Position numbers and translations under genes: made by a program. Shown in pieces: positions 41,391 through 49,786 of a stretch of 64,000 nucleotides of DNA. The stretch spans positions 2,356,001-2,420,000 of the forward strand of contig OZ345360.1 in the NCBI GenBank assembly GCA_977006965.1, read 5' to 3'. The DNA comes from Phymatolithon calcareum (taxonomy: Eukaryota > Rhodophyta > Florideophyceae > Hapalidiales). Under the pieces are notes generated by a model. That model searched no databases and was not told where the DNA came from. It saw only the letters and a list, made by a program, of their open reading frames with translations. Each line of letters starts with the position of its first letter. Within the stretch, counting starts at the first letter, position 1.

Positions 41391-41514
41391 TGGTTAGTTG
41401 CTTATTGAAAAGCCTCAGTAACACTCCTAAGACTTTACGGGAACAGGTCTTCGGTACTTGTTCATTCTATTATATCACTTGGTCCCTAATACAGGGACTC
41501 GTCATTTTCCACTA
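41391..41514 (+). repeat. Dispersed repeat, copy B (inverted partner at 4588-4711)
   Basis: About 124 bp aligned end to end with the reverse complement of 4588-4711, including AACACTCCTAAGACT and CCCTAATACAGGGACTCGTC. Substitutions are scattered, consistent with an aged element family. Confidence 0.85.
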
Positions 41515-42352
41515 TCCCACGTCTAGTTGCAATCATGACTGCAATTAATAATGCCACTGCAATCAAGCCATAATTGCAATCAAATTGGTGCCTCCCGTGA
41601 ACAGTACTCCACACCATGTGGCAGCGAGATCTGAAAACTCTAGAATAATGCTGCCGAAACCCGCAACCCAGTCTTTTTCGTAGTACTCGCTTTTAAGAAC
41701 CCCGTCATCAAGAGATGGATACAAACAAAAATAATTAAACAACATCAACAAAATGTCAATTCCATACTGCTACCTGGACGGCTAAACCTATGCTACCGAA
41801 ATCAAATAGGCGTGTTACACTGCCTGTCCATCTACCTGTTAGCGCGCTCTACCAGTGTGCTCTTCGGTTGCCTGGCAATCCATTTCTGGTTTGCCAATAG
41901 TGCGCGGCCCGTTTGCTGTTCACCTTACGATGAGCCAGTTTCGGCAGCATAGTAATTAAGACTGTGCACCCCTTATTCATATGCAATCCATAAGGCATTA
42001 TCGCATGGTTTTTCATTTGGTACAGGCCGCACGAGCACACATGCTCGATTTGTTACCAAACCAATGGATTTATTAGCTTGGCTACCGGGTCTGCAATTCG
42101 AACAACCTTACCTCATAGTTTTGAATGTCAATCAAAGAAGGTGCTCTTGTTGGCTTTGCCAGTAAACCCGGCAAGAGTGAACTGACCCTCACTAGAACAA
42201 ACCCTGTGGCACTCCAGCGCGCCATAATATCCAACTGGGCCTAAACAGTATTACTGTTTTTTACATTGTTCATCACCTTTTTAGTCCTGCTAATGAAGAA
42301 TAAGAGTATTACAAGTCAGTTAAACCAAAAGACGAAGAAAAGTAAGCAAAAT

Positions 42353-43474
42353 CTACTTCAAAGATTTGGCCGCCAGAGCAGCCTCCTGTTTCGAGGCTGC
42401 TTTCCGCCGCTGCTTAGCCTGCCACTCGTGCGTCGAGCGATACTTCGGAAGTTCCGCTCTCGGCGTAGGATAAGGTGCGCACCAAAACCACTCATGATCA
42501 AGTGCTTCCGCAGCCGACGGTCGTGTCTTCGGGTCAAGCCTCAAAAGTGCCTGCACAAGGTCGCGCGCCTGCTCACTCAAGTGACCCAAAGAGTCTTCAA
42601 AACGCGACCTGTACTTATTTTTCTGCACCTGTTTCGCAAGCGGCAACTCCTCCCAGTTCGGCCAAACCTCCTCTGTGGGACTGCCGAGAATGCGAAAGAT
42701 GAGATCAATCTGTTCCGGTTCATCCTTTCCGGGGAAAAGAGGCTTCTTCGTGAGCAACTCTACGAGCAGACAACCGACAGACCACATGTCCACCTCAGGG
42801 CCATAATTCTCCGCACCGAGAAGGAGTTCCGGTGGTCGATACCAAAGGGTGATAACCCGGTTGGTGTAGCGCGAAAGGTTATCACAAAAAGTGCGCGCAA
42901 GCCCGAAATCAGCGATTTTTAAGTTACCTTCGTTGTCGATCAGCAAGTTGGATCCTTTGATATCACGGTGCAAGACCTCGCGTTCGTGGCAGTACCACAA
43001 GCCTTTAAGCAACTGTTGTACATATGTCTTCACCTGTGGTTCGGTAAAGCGGATGGTGGGAGTATCCATGAGCCCGGTGAGATCATGGTCGACGTACTCG
43101 AAGACCATGTAAATTTCATGCTTGTTGCGCGCAGCTTTGTTTCGGTTCCGGTTCTGTCCTGTGACGATTTCCTTGAGGTTGACAATATTCTCGTGTCGAA
43201 GCGAACGTAGCATCTTCAGCTCACGGATAGCAGTCACGGGAAATCCCTCCTTCTCCTGGTCCATGCGCACCTTCTTTAACGCTACAATTTCACCTGATGC
43301 TTTATCCTTGCCCATCCAAACCTGGCCGTAGGCACCTTCTCCGATTTGCTCGATTTCCTCAAAGTCCGTCACGTCCCGCGACCATTTCCAACGCTTTCGT
43401 GCCGGCGCGTCATCCGCTAGGTCACGTGCCGGGGACTCGGACGAGGAGCCGCGTTTGCCCTCTGGCATTACCAT
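42353..43474 (-). CDS. Cyclin-dependent kinase, CDK9/CDK12 (plant CDKC) type
   Basis: A 373-residue Ser/Thr kinase. Visible elements are the glycine loop IGEGAYGQVW (44-53), the ATP-binding Lys in VALKKV (64-69), the cyclin-binding helix PVTAIRE (79-85, a variant of the PITAIRE/PITALRE found in CDK12 and CDK9), HRDIKGSNLL (169-178), DFGLAR (189-194), and the T-loop RYTNRVITLWYRPPELLLG with the activating Thr at 204. The absence of PSTAIRE and the RYTNRVITLWYRPPELLLG sequence place it in the transcriptional CDK group that phosphorylates the RPB1 tail. I chose the ATG at 43474 (another at 43468); the frame opens earlier only through non-ATG codons. Its cyclin partner is not identified; the PHO80-type cyclin here is not the expected one. 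Confidence 0.93.
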   Translation of the reverse strand: MVMPEGKRGSSSESPARDLADDAPARKRWKWSRDVTDFEEIEQIGEGAYGQVWMGKDKASGEIVALKKVRMDQEKEGFPVTAIRELKMLRSLRHENIVNLKEIVTGQNRNRNKAARNKHEIYMVFEYVDHDLTGLMDTPTIRFTEPQVKTYVQQLLKGLWYCHEREVLHRDIKGSNLLIDNEGNLKIADFGLARTFCDNLSRYTNRVITLWYRPPELLLGAENYGPEVDMWSVGCLLVELLTKKPLFPGKDEPEQIDLIFRILGSPTEEVWPNWEELPLAKQVQKNKYRSRFEDSLGHLSEQARDLVQALLRLDPKTRPSAAEALDHEWFWCAPYPTPRAELPKYRSTHEWQAKQRRKAASKQEAALAAKSLK

Positions 43475-43621
43475 TCGACTGCCGATTGATGTTCGGCACA
43501 CGAATCTTCGGTCTGAGACTCTAAGAAAATAGCTCAAAGGGTTAAATCCATCGGGGTGAAATTATTATGATAGCTGTTCTGATAAATTTTTTAAAAAAAT
43601 TTGTGAGGAAGACAGCTGTCT

Positions 43622-43663
43622 AGAAGCGCATCCAATTTTTTGCAAAAAATTCGATGCGCTTCT
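43622..43663. repeat. Inverted repeat, 42 bp, AGAAGCGCATC arms
   Basis: The outer arms AGAAGCGCATC and GATGCGCTTCT pair perfectly, and the inner AATTTTTT...AAAAAATT segment extends the stem around a small GC loop. It lies about 150 bp upstream of the CDK start codon, in its presumed promoter. Confidence 0.85.
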
Positions 43664-43804
43664 GGCTTGCAATCGTCACCCAAGAAGTATACTGTACATG
43701 GAGCTGCATTTGTCTATTGCACTAGAAGTTTCTTTCATTGAGATGGTGCTTTCGCCTTACTAAGGATGGAAATGGTATAGAGCGCGACGCAGAGTCTTCT
43801 TGCA

Positions 43805-43987
43805 CTACACCAGGCAAGTAGTCTTGTGGAGCACAAAATTAGCAAACACATATATGTAACCAACCCTTTTATCAATTCCTAAAATCTCAGAAACTTGTCG
43901 AGCACTGCCTAATGCGATGACCCTAAAGCCACAATGTCCATTCTGAGAAGAAAGCTGAAACAAAGAAAGAAAGACCTTGCTAAGCAC
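43805..43987 (-). pseudogene. Fragment resembling an OTU-type cysteine protease domain
   Basis: A short frame containing NGHCGFRVIALGSARQVSEI, which resembles the catalytic box of OTU domains (DGxCxFRxxA) seen in Mutator-like transposons and deubiquitinases. The usual catalytic-box Asp is Asn and the frame ends after about 60 codons without the downstream catalytic His. It is best read as a decayed fragment, possibly transposon-derived. The match rests on one motif and may be chance. Confidence 0.35.
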
Positions 43988-44240
43988 TGTACGAAACGCA
44001 TGTTAACCCGTAAAGCAGCAGAGTACGCTTACTGCCAGGTTCTGTTCCAATACAGTGAATGTAATCTCTGTTTTCCGGGGTCTATCAAAGTTGTCCAGGA
44101 ATTCTTCAAAAGATAAACAAGCAGCTTGCATCACTTCAACATTTCACCCCCTTAACCAGTGCTCCATGCACAAAAAGCCTGCCTAGAGCGCGAGCTTGGT
44201 GCGCCAAGAAGGGGACGAAAAGGCGCTTTTTGGAAAAACG

Positions 44241-45281
44241 TTAAACGCCCAAATTCAGACGCCGGAAGGGCGAATAAGCAAATCGGTTACGCGCCGAGGA
44301 CTGTCCCTCGCGAAAGCAGCCATTCGCGCCATGGGCGTGATTACGATCATGCGCATCATGTTCAGCGAACCCGCCGGTGCCACCGAAAGAAGACACCCCT
44401 ACGTGGCGCAGCGGAACAGGCTCGTGTTCCACAGGCGGCGCCATCGGCAAAACCGTCGGTACAACCCTAACTGACTTGAGCCAGTACGCCGCCGAACCTC
44501 CGTCATATTCGACGGCGAGCGTGTTAATACCTGGCTTGGTGCGGATAAGACTCGCCGGAAGCTCGACGTCTATGGTATCAAATTTGCAAAGTTCAGAAAG
44601 TTCATGATTGGCCAGAACCTTTCCGTTGAGCACAATGCGTGCATTTGCACTGATCGAAGCGTGAATATCATCGAAGACATCCACTTTAGCGCGCGTCCGG
44701 TTCTGCCCGCGACCGGAGAAGCGGGTCGGAGAACGAGGAGGAGAATAAGCGGGACTGCGCGGCGGAGAAGCGGACGGGCTACGCGCCGCCGCCAAATGCT
44801 GGGGCACTGCGGCGGCGACAATTCGCGCAACCATTCCGTCAGCAGGAAACGGTGCGTCCTTGGCAAGTGCGAAATCCATTTCGAGTGCAGGAGACGGCCC
44901 ATGGGCAGGCATCTCCTGCATGGCAAACACGGCAGCGTCCGAAGCACTGCGGACACGGATCAAAGATCCAGAACGGCCTCGAATGGCGATGAATGTGCGG
45001 CGAAAATGCACAGGCACGCCGCGCACGAGCGCTCCGGCGGCCGCCCACCACGCACAAACGAGGCGATCGGCAACTGCGCGTGCGTCCGCGGTGGAGCACG
45101 CGTCAACACGGAATGCGCGCTGGGAGACAATGCTCCACACGCGCGGTGAAACGGCGGCATTGAGGAAACGACTAGACTGGGCGGCGGCGGCTATGGTTGC
45201 AGGCGGCTGCACGACGAGCAACGATTCCAGAATGTCGGCTGGGAGGTCGTGCAGCGTCGTGCGCCGCGCCGAGGTGCTCAT
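44241..45281 (-). CDS. F-box-like protein
   Basis: A 346-residue protein. The first 60 residues contain an F-box-like helical segment (LHDLPADILESLLVVQPPATIAAAAQSSR..WSIVSQRAF), with the characteristic LP..IL start and C-terminal W. Such proteins bind SKP1 and bring substrates to SCF ubiquitin ligases. The middle is a proline/serine linker with repeated SPPRSPxYSPPRSP units (about 165-190). The C-terminal part (about 195-300) is a predicted beta-rich domain (ISANARIVLNGKVLANHEL, ASLIRTKPGINTLAVEYDG) reminiscent of a carbohydrate- or ligand-binding sandwich, which could be the substrate receptor. Starts at ATG 45281. No intron. Confidence 0.7.
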   Translation of the reverse strand: MSTSARRTTLHDLPADILESLLVVQPPATIAAAAQSSRFLNAAVSPRVWSIVSQRAFRVDACSTADARAVADRLVCAWWAAAGALVRGVPVHFRRTFIAIRGRSGSLIRVRSASDAAVFAMQEMPAHGPSPALEMDFALAKDAPFPADGMVARIVAAAVPQHLAAARSPSASPPRSPAYSPPRSPTRFSGRGQNRTRAKVDVFDDIHASISANARIVLNGKVLANHELSELCKFDTIDVELPASLIRTKPGINTLAVEYDGGSAAYWLKSVRVVPTVLPMAPPVEHEPVPLRHVGVSSFGGTGGFAEHDAHDRNHAHGANGCFREGQSSARNRFAYSPFRRLNLGV

Positions 45282-45657
45282 TTTTGCAAACTAGGAGGGG
45301 ACGGAGAGTGTAGATCTTGGTGGGGAAGCGGTTGGTGTGTCGGCGATGGCCAGTTGCTGGGGAGGACTGGTGTGCGGAAGATTAGCGAACAAAACGTGAT
45401 TTTCGTAGTTAGGCCCAGGTTTTGAGATTTGCCGATTGATTCATTTTCAAGGACGAGAGCGAGTTAAGCAACTCATAATTTTTACTGAAAAAGTACTCTT
45501 TAAGTGGAAAAGGATTAGGAGTCACATGCCGCCTGTTTATTGGTGCAACAGAAATCTCAAAAAAGATGAGATTTTTTACACTGTATCTCCCTTCTGCTTT
45601 CATAGCGGTCGGTGCTGTGGCCCCTTTAGAATTAATCAAAATCAAGCGGGTTGAATT
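45282..45657. other. Spacer between the F-box gene and the MAT1 gene
   Basis: About 0.38 kb holding the 5' region of the F-box gene and the 3' end of the MAT1-like gene. No further gene is recognised. Confidence 0.45.
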
Positions 45658-46395
45658 CTACTCCAAATCAAGCAGCAAAGAGAAACTTTCGGTAAACTCT
45701 AAATCCGCTCGCTCCCGCACTAGCTCTGGCTCGAAGCCACCGGCCGCCGCCTCCTCCGAATCATCATCGGGCAACTTGGTGCCCCTCTTGGCGTCTTGGT
45801 CGCCGCTATTTGCAATGACGGCCGGCAGAGCACTGGGGAAGTTGGGTCTGAACCACATGGGCTGCTGATCGATGGTGGTACTTGCAGTCTCGGCCTCCTT
45901 TGCGCGTCGTCGCTCCTTCTTTTCGCGCTTCTCTCTCTTGCGTACCACGCGCCGATACTCCTCCTCGCCTTGGGCCACGCGCACTAATTCTTCCGCCTTG
46001 GCCACCCTTCGTTTTAACGCCGCCTCTTTTTCCCGTGCCTCATCCTCAGCGCGCACCTGTGCAAGTCGCATGCGTCGATCGCGTTCGGCTTGTGCCACCA
46101 TCTCGGCGGCCGAGCGGTCCTCTTCTGTTCGCAGTGCCTGATTTGCTGCGATTGTGTCTGCGTTTTCTCGTTTGTACTTTTCCACAAAGGTTTTTGTGGC
46201 CTCCAAATCCACACCGTGCACCATTTTGTAGATCACGTCCTCTACCATCTCCAGATAATCGTCGTAGGCACGGTCGGAATCAAAGTCATCCCGCCGCTTG
46301 TTGAACCACTTTAGGTAACGTCGCCGTGTCTGCGCGTCCTTCGCTAGCATTGCGCGGTCATCTTCGAAGTCCACGGCGTCATCGCGCACTGCCAT
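45658..46395 (-). CDS. MAT1: CDK-activating kinase assembly factor MAT1 homologue lacking the RING
   Basis: A 245-residue protein matching the central and C-terminal parts of MAT1 (yeast TFB3), the TFIIH subunit that assembles CDK7 with cyclin H. The collinear signature is VDFEDDRAMLAK, TRRRYLKWFNKRRDDF, YDDYLEMVEDVIYKMVHGVD and ENADTIAANQAL, followed by a long coiled coil (about 95-175) and a C-terminal segment (MWFRPNFPSALP) expected to contact CDK7. Family members begin with a RING finger of about 65 residues before the FED motif. Here only eight residues precede it, an in-frame stop lies 72-87 bp upstream, and no Cys-rich exon is visible in the 440 bp to the divergent NSE1 gene. The start is ATG 46395, preceded by an in-frame GTG. 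Confidence 0.85.
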   Translation of the reverse strand: MAVRDDAVDFEDDRAMLAKDAQTRRRYLKWFNKRRDDFDSDRAYDDYLEMVEDVIYKMVHGVDLEATKTFVEKYKRENADTIAANQALRTEEDRSAAEMVAQAERDRRMRLAQVRAEDEAREKEAALKRRVAKAEELVRVAQGEEEYRRVVRKREKREKKERRRAKEAETASTTIDQQPMWFRPNFPSALPAVIANSGDQDAKRGTKLPDDDSEEAAAGGFEPELVRERADLEFTESFSLLLDLE

Positions 46396-46834
46396 CACGC
46401 AGAAATCAGTGGACTTGTTTCGTGCATTGACAAAGCTGTCACTTCACGAGGCAAGTCTACGGGAAGGGTGACCAACCCAGAGAGAAGTGCACGACAGCTC
46501 AGGGTAGGGTAGAGGCCTTTGACGAGTCCACGCTCCTAGCACCTGACCCAGCTGTCAAATTTTTGAGAACCTTCGTCAAAAACAGACACGAATTAGTGTT
46601 TGTAATACAATGCAGTGTCGCCTATTTTTCGAAAAAAACTTGTCTAGTTTCACATGTGACATTACAGTACACTCCTAACTTTACAGGACGTGATGCGATA
46701 CACGTCTTTGGCGCCAAAAAACAGTGCAACGAGGCAGTAGAATAATATCCGTGAGGAACAATAGTAATGTGTTCCACAGTGCCATTTCCTCCTCAAAGCC
46801 CGACACGCGCACCATCCCTGCGTGCGGAAGCATT
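46396..46834. other. Divergent promoter region between MAT1 and NSE1 homologues
   Basis: A 439-bp interval between two start codons on opposite strands. It contains one TACAGTACACTCC word. No Cys-rich reading frame (which might encode a lost MAT1 RING exon) is present on the minus strand. Confidence 0.5.
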
Positions 46835-48140
46835 ATGGCGTCGAGACAAGAGATTGGAAAGGCATTTTTTCAGATGCTCCTCTGGAAGAAGGTCTGCTAC
46901 GTCGAAGAAGCTCTGGCCTGGTTCAACAACGTGCAGGAGGAGCATGATGGATCAGCGTGTACTACTGTTGAAGAGCTATGCGACTTGCTACAGGCTTATT
47001 TGTCGGAACTCGGCAAGTACGGATTTGAAAGTACGAAGATCTGTCGCGCCAATTTTTATGCGCTGGTTGCCAGTGTGCTAACCTTGATGTCTGCTTGTAA
47101 GCGATATTAGTTAAATTGAACTATAATCCTCTTGAGGTAAGACCAAGACAATGTGGGAAGTTTTTCTGTATCATCAACACCGTAAAAGACAAAGCTGTAC
47201 AAGAGGCACCAGTTCTGCCCCGCCGTCGCGACATCGTCTTCTTTAACGCCATCATCGAGCGATTATTACATCCGGATACTGAAGATGGAGAAGACGTAGG
47301 GAATGACTACCTCGCCAGGGTCATCCCAGTATCATTGCTACACAAGTAAGTCCCACCCGTCTCGAGATTTGGCGCGCAATCCCTTGACGGAAACATGTGG
47401 CTAATTCTGGACGTACATCGCGCGCACGAAGCCCGCAATGGATCCGCAGTATTTCGGACGAGGATGATAAGAACCTATTGCATCCCCGTGACATAGACAA
47501 ACTCCTTGCGAAGCTCGATGAAGAAAAGTGGCTTTGCATCACAAAGCTAGGCGTCGAGGAACAGCGCGCCGTCTGGTTCGGCCCGCGTGCAATCGCCGAA
47601 ATTCCTGCCGTGGACCAAGAACTGCGCCGCCGCCAGCGCGCCGGTGCTTCTCTGCCCAACTGGAAGTCGACTCCACGCAGCGGGCGATATCCTGTCGTTG
47701 GGGTAAATAATGACGCCGAAAGAACTCCAACCAGGAGCCAACGTTCGCGACCAGGGTCCTCCGCTGGTGATGCGAATCGCCGAGCGTCTCAATCCCAGTC
47801 GCAATCGCGAGCACCCAATGGTCAGTCACTCGCGTCGCAGCCCGGGCCGTCACAACGTGTCCGTTCTCGGGTCGGGTCGCGGGCGGGGCATGCGAATGGG
47901 CATTCATCGGCCTCACAAGGAACGAAACGCAGTAGATTTATAGATAGTGAGGATGATTCACCAGAACGGCTCCCTTCAGGGCGAAATTCACAGCGGTTGT
48001 CACGAAGGACGAGACGGAAGGTAAATACGGAAGATAGTGAGAACAATGACAATGAGAAACCGTCGAACGAACGAGCGCCGGATTCAGAGTCTTCCGAAGA
48101 AATTCAGATGACAATGCAAGGATCGAGCGACGAGGAATAA
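46835..48140 (+). CDS. NSE1: NSE1-like SMC5/6 subunit with two introns, RING absent
   Basis: Three exons join in phase: 46835-47030, 47111-47345 and 47450-48140 (373 residues). Intron 1 (80 bp) runs from GTACGA to TATTAG and has a TGCTAAC branch-like box. Intron 2 starts with a perfect GTAAGT and ends at CGCAG (47449) or, also in phase, at GAAG (47431). The joined protein shows NSE1 features: FEIKLNYNPLEVRP, FFCIINTVKDK, DIVFFNAIIERLL, and the winged-helix segment LLAKLDEEKWLCITK with VWFGPRAIAEI. NSE1 with NSE3/NSE4 binds the SMC5/6 ring for DNA repair. The usual C-terminal zinc RING is missing; instead there is a 170-residue Ser/Arg/Glu-rich tail. The three pieces are each too short to be recognised alone. 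Confidence 0.7.
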
Positions 48141-48336
48141 ATGATATCGCTTTGACCTCTTGAGTGCACCTGCAAAGGTTCACGCCCCAGTCTGAATGTC
48201 GGACTGCCATGCTTTCCTATTGCTCGTCCCACTATAGCCCTTGACAGCAGCGTGAGCGGTCGCCATCACAGTGGCAGACCATTTAGAGCAAAATTTGCTA
48301 ATTCAGATCAGTGGAGAACTCGAACAAAAACTTACT

Positions 48337-49434
48337 TCAATCGGAGAGGTTTGCAAAAATGTCATCTAAATCCTCTGATTCTGAAAACTGGTCCTTTTCG
48401 TCACATGCAACTACAGCTGCTGGTGCCTTCCCAGGGGCAGTCTGTTCAGCTTGCGCAAAATTGTGCTGGGAGTGTTGCACAGACAACAGCGTTTCGTCGA
48501 TGCTAATTCTCATGGTACTAACCACATGGGTCTCCGCAATGCTTGCCAATTCTGGGTCTTCTTCCGCCATCAACTCGTAAAGAGATGGACCAGACTCAGA
48601 CACGATCTGTTGATCAGAGGAAAGTGGCGCAGCAGCCGCGCTATCTTCGTTTGACTCATCGTTCACAGAGCTCTTCACGTCTTCTTGTACTCCACTACAC
48701 TGCTTTCTATTACTTCTGTTTTCCACTGCGCAAAATCTGTTCACCATTCGCCGTCCAGCCTTAGAGGAGCCTGGAAGATGTACTGGTTTTTGCAATTGAG
48801 CTTCTTTCTGCACTTCCAAGTCCTTGCAATCCTCCAAACGGATTACTTCACCGATATCTTCAACCGCGGGACTGTTTCCAGCAAATTCGTCTTTCCCCAG
48901 GTTCACGCCTCTTATCGGAGGCGCGGTCAAAATGCGCACATCCGCAGATATTCCCTGCATTTCGCGAAGCAATGCACGCTCTATCGAATAAATGCGAGCG
49001 AGCGCGGCGACGACGGCGATAGCAAATGGGAGAAAATGCGAGCGGCAGATGAGTTCCAGAGTAATACGCGATGCTGCTTTGGGAATGATGGTTTCAACAA
49101 GGCTCTTCATGCGAGCTACCAGGTCTTCAAAATCGCATGCTGTCTGTGCGGAGATAGGGTGCAGTTTTGACTTCCGTCGCTTCGTGATCGGTTTTTGCTT
49201 TGAGCTTCCCACTGGCGCTGCCGGTAAAGCGTTGCGCACGAACGTCCAAGTCGCATGGTTATTGATTTTTCGCAGCATGCGTCGCACGTGCTCGAGACGT
49301 TGAAAGTACGGCCCGCGGCGATGCTGATTGCGATTCTTGTACATGAGACGGTCCAACGTGGTGTGTTCATGCAACCGAAAGGCATCATTTCGCAGTGATG
49401 ACAGCTGCTTTATTCGAGTCTGCAACGCTTCCAT
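48337..49434 (-). CDS. RMP1/NEPRO-like protein (RNase MRP-associated or nucleolar)
   Basis: A 365-residue protein. Residues about 25-60 read LDRLMYKNRNQHRRGPYFQRLEHVRRMLRKI. This matches the RxYKNxNQHRR start shared by yeast Rmp1 (an RNase MRP subunit) and the animal nucleolar protein NEPRO (DUF4477). About 60 residues later the second family block follows: LVETIIPKAASR, SHFLPFAIAVVAALARIYSI. The C-terminal 190 residues are acidic, Ser-rich and probably disordered, ending in SESEDLDDIFANLSD. The protein probably acts in pre-rRNA processing. The ATG at 49434 was chosen; the frame opens earlier only at GTG. No intron. Confidence 0.7.
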   Translation of the reverse strand: MEALQTRIKQLSSLRNDAFRLHEHTTLDRLMYKNRNQHRRGPYFQRLEHVRRMLRKINNHATWTFVRNALPAAPVGSSKQKPITKRRKSKLHPISAQTACDFEDLVARMKSLVETIIPKAASRITLELICRSHFLPFAIAVVAALARIYSIERALLREMQGISADVRILTAPPIRGVNLGKDEFAGNSPAVEDIGEVIRLEDCKDLEVQKEAQLQKPVHLPGSSKAGRRMVNRFCAVENRSNRKQCSGVQEDVKSSVNDESNEDSAAAAPLSSDQQIVSESGPSLYELMAEEDPELASIAETHVVSTMRISIDETLLSVQHSQHNFAQAEQTAPGKAPAAVVACDEKDQFSESEDLDDIFANLSD

Positions 49435-49786
49435 GGCGCAATACAATAGGAATTTAGGCACATTGGTTAATCTTCGATTCTCAAACACCAGAGCTGACGG
49501 CGAAGGGAAACTAGTGTGACGAGTCGCTGGCCCTCCCTGCTTATCTGTACATAGTGCATTGCAATCCCGAGCGATGAATCGCCTGTACAGTATGATCCTC
49601 AGTATGATCTGGTCTTACAGCACAACCATGCTTTACCTTCCGATTTGCTACTTGGGCAGCGACATGAGGCAAGTGTATGGGACAAAAAGGTCACTGGTGC
49701 AGGCTGCGCTTGTACAGCCACGAAGCGTACATAAACCCAAGCCGTAACGCCGACGGCTAGCGAACAAGGAGCACCCGATTCTCGCC
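49435..49786. other. Divergent promoter region between RMP1-like and membrane-protein genes
   Basis: A 352-bp interval between two start codons on opposite strands. It contains TACAGTATG and CTTACAGCAC words. No other element is recognised. Confidence 0.4.

Larger units (their letters stand above)
39453..42352. other. 2.9 kb gene-poor, AT-rich spacer with repeats
   Basis: No convincing gene. It carries partners of three dispersed repeats (40597-40672, 41110-41172 and 41391-41514) and a stretch rich in TTGCAATC/GCAATTAAT words around 41260-41590. Short frames have no recognisable domains. Confidence 0.6.
43475..44240. other. Spacer upstream of the CDK gene
   Basis: About 0.77 kb. It contains an A/T-rich palindrome around 43587-43603, the inverted repeat at 43622-43663 and an OTU-like fragment (43805-43987). 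No complete gene is evident. Confidence 0.5.
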
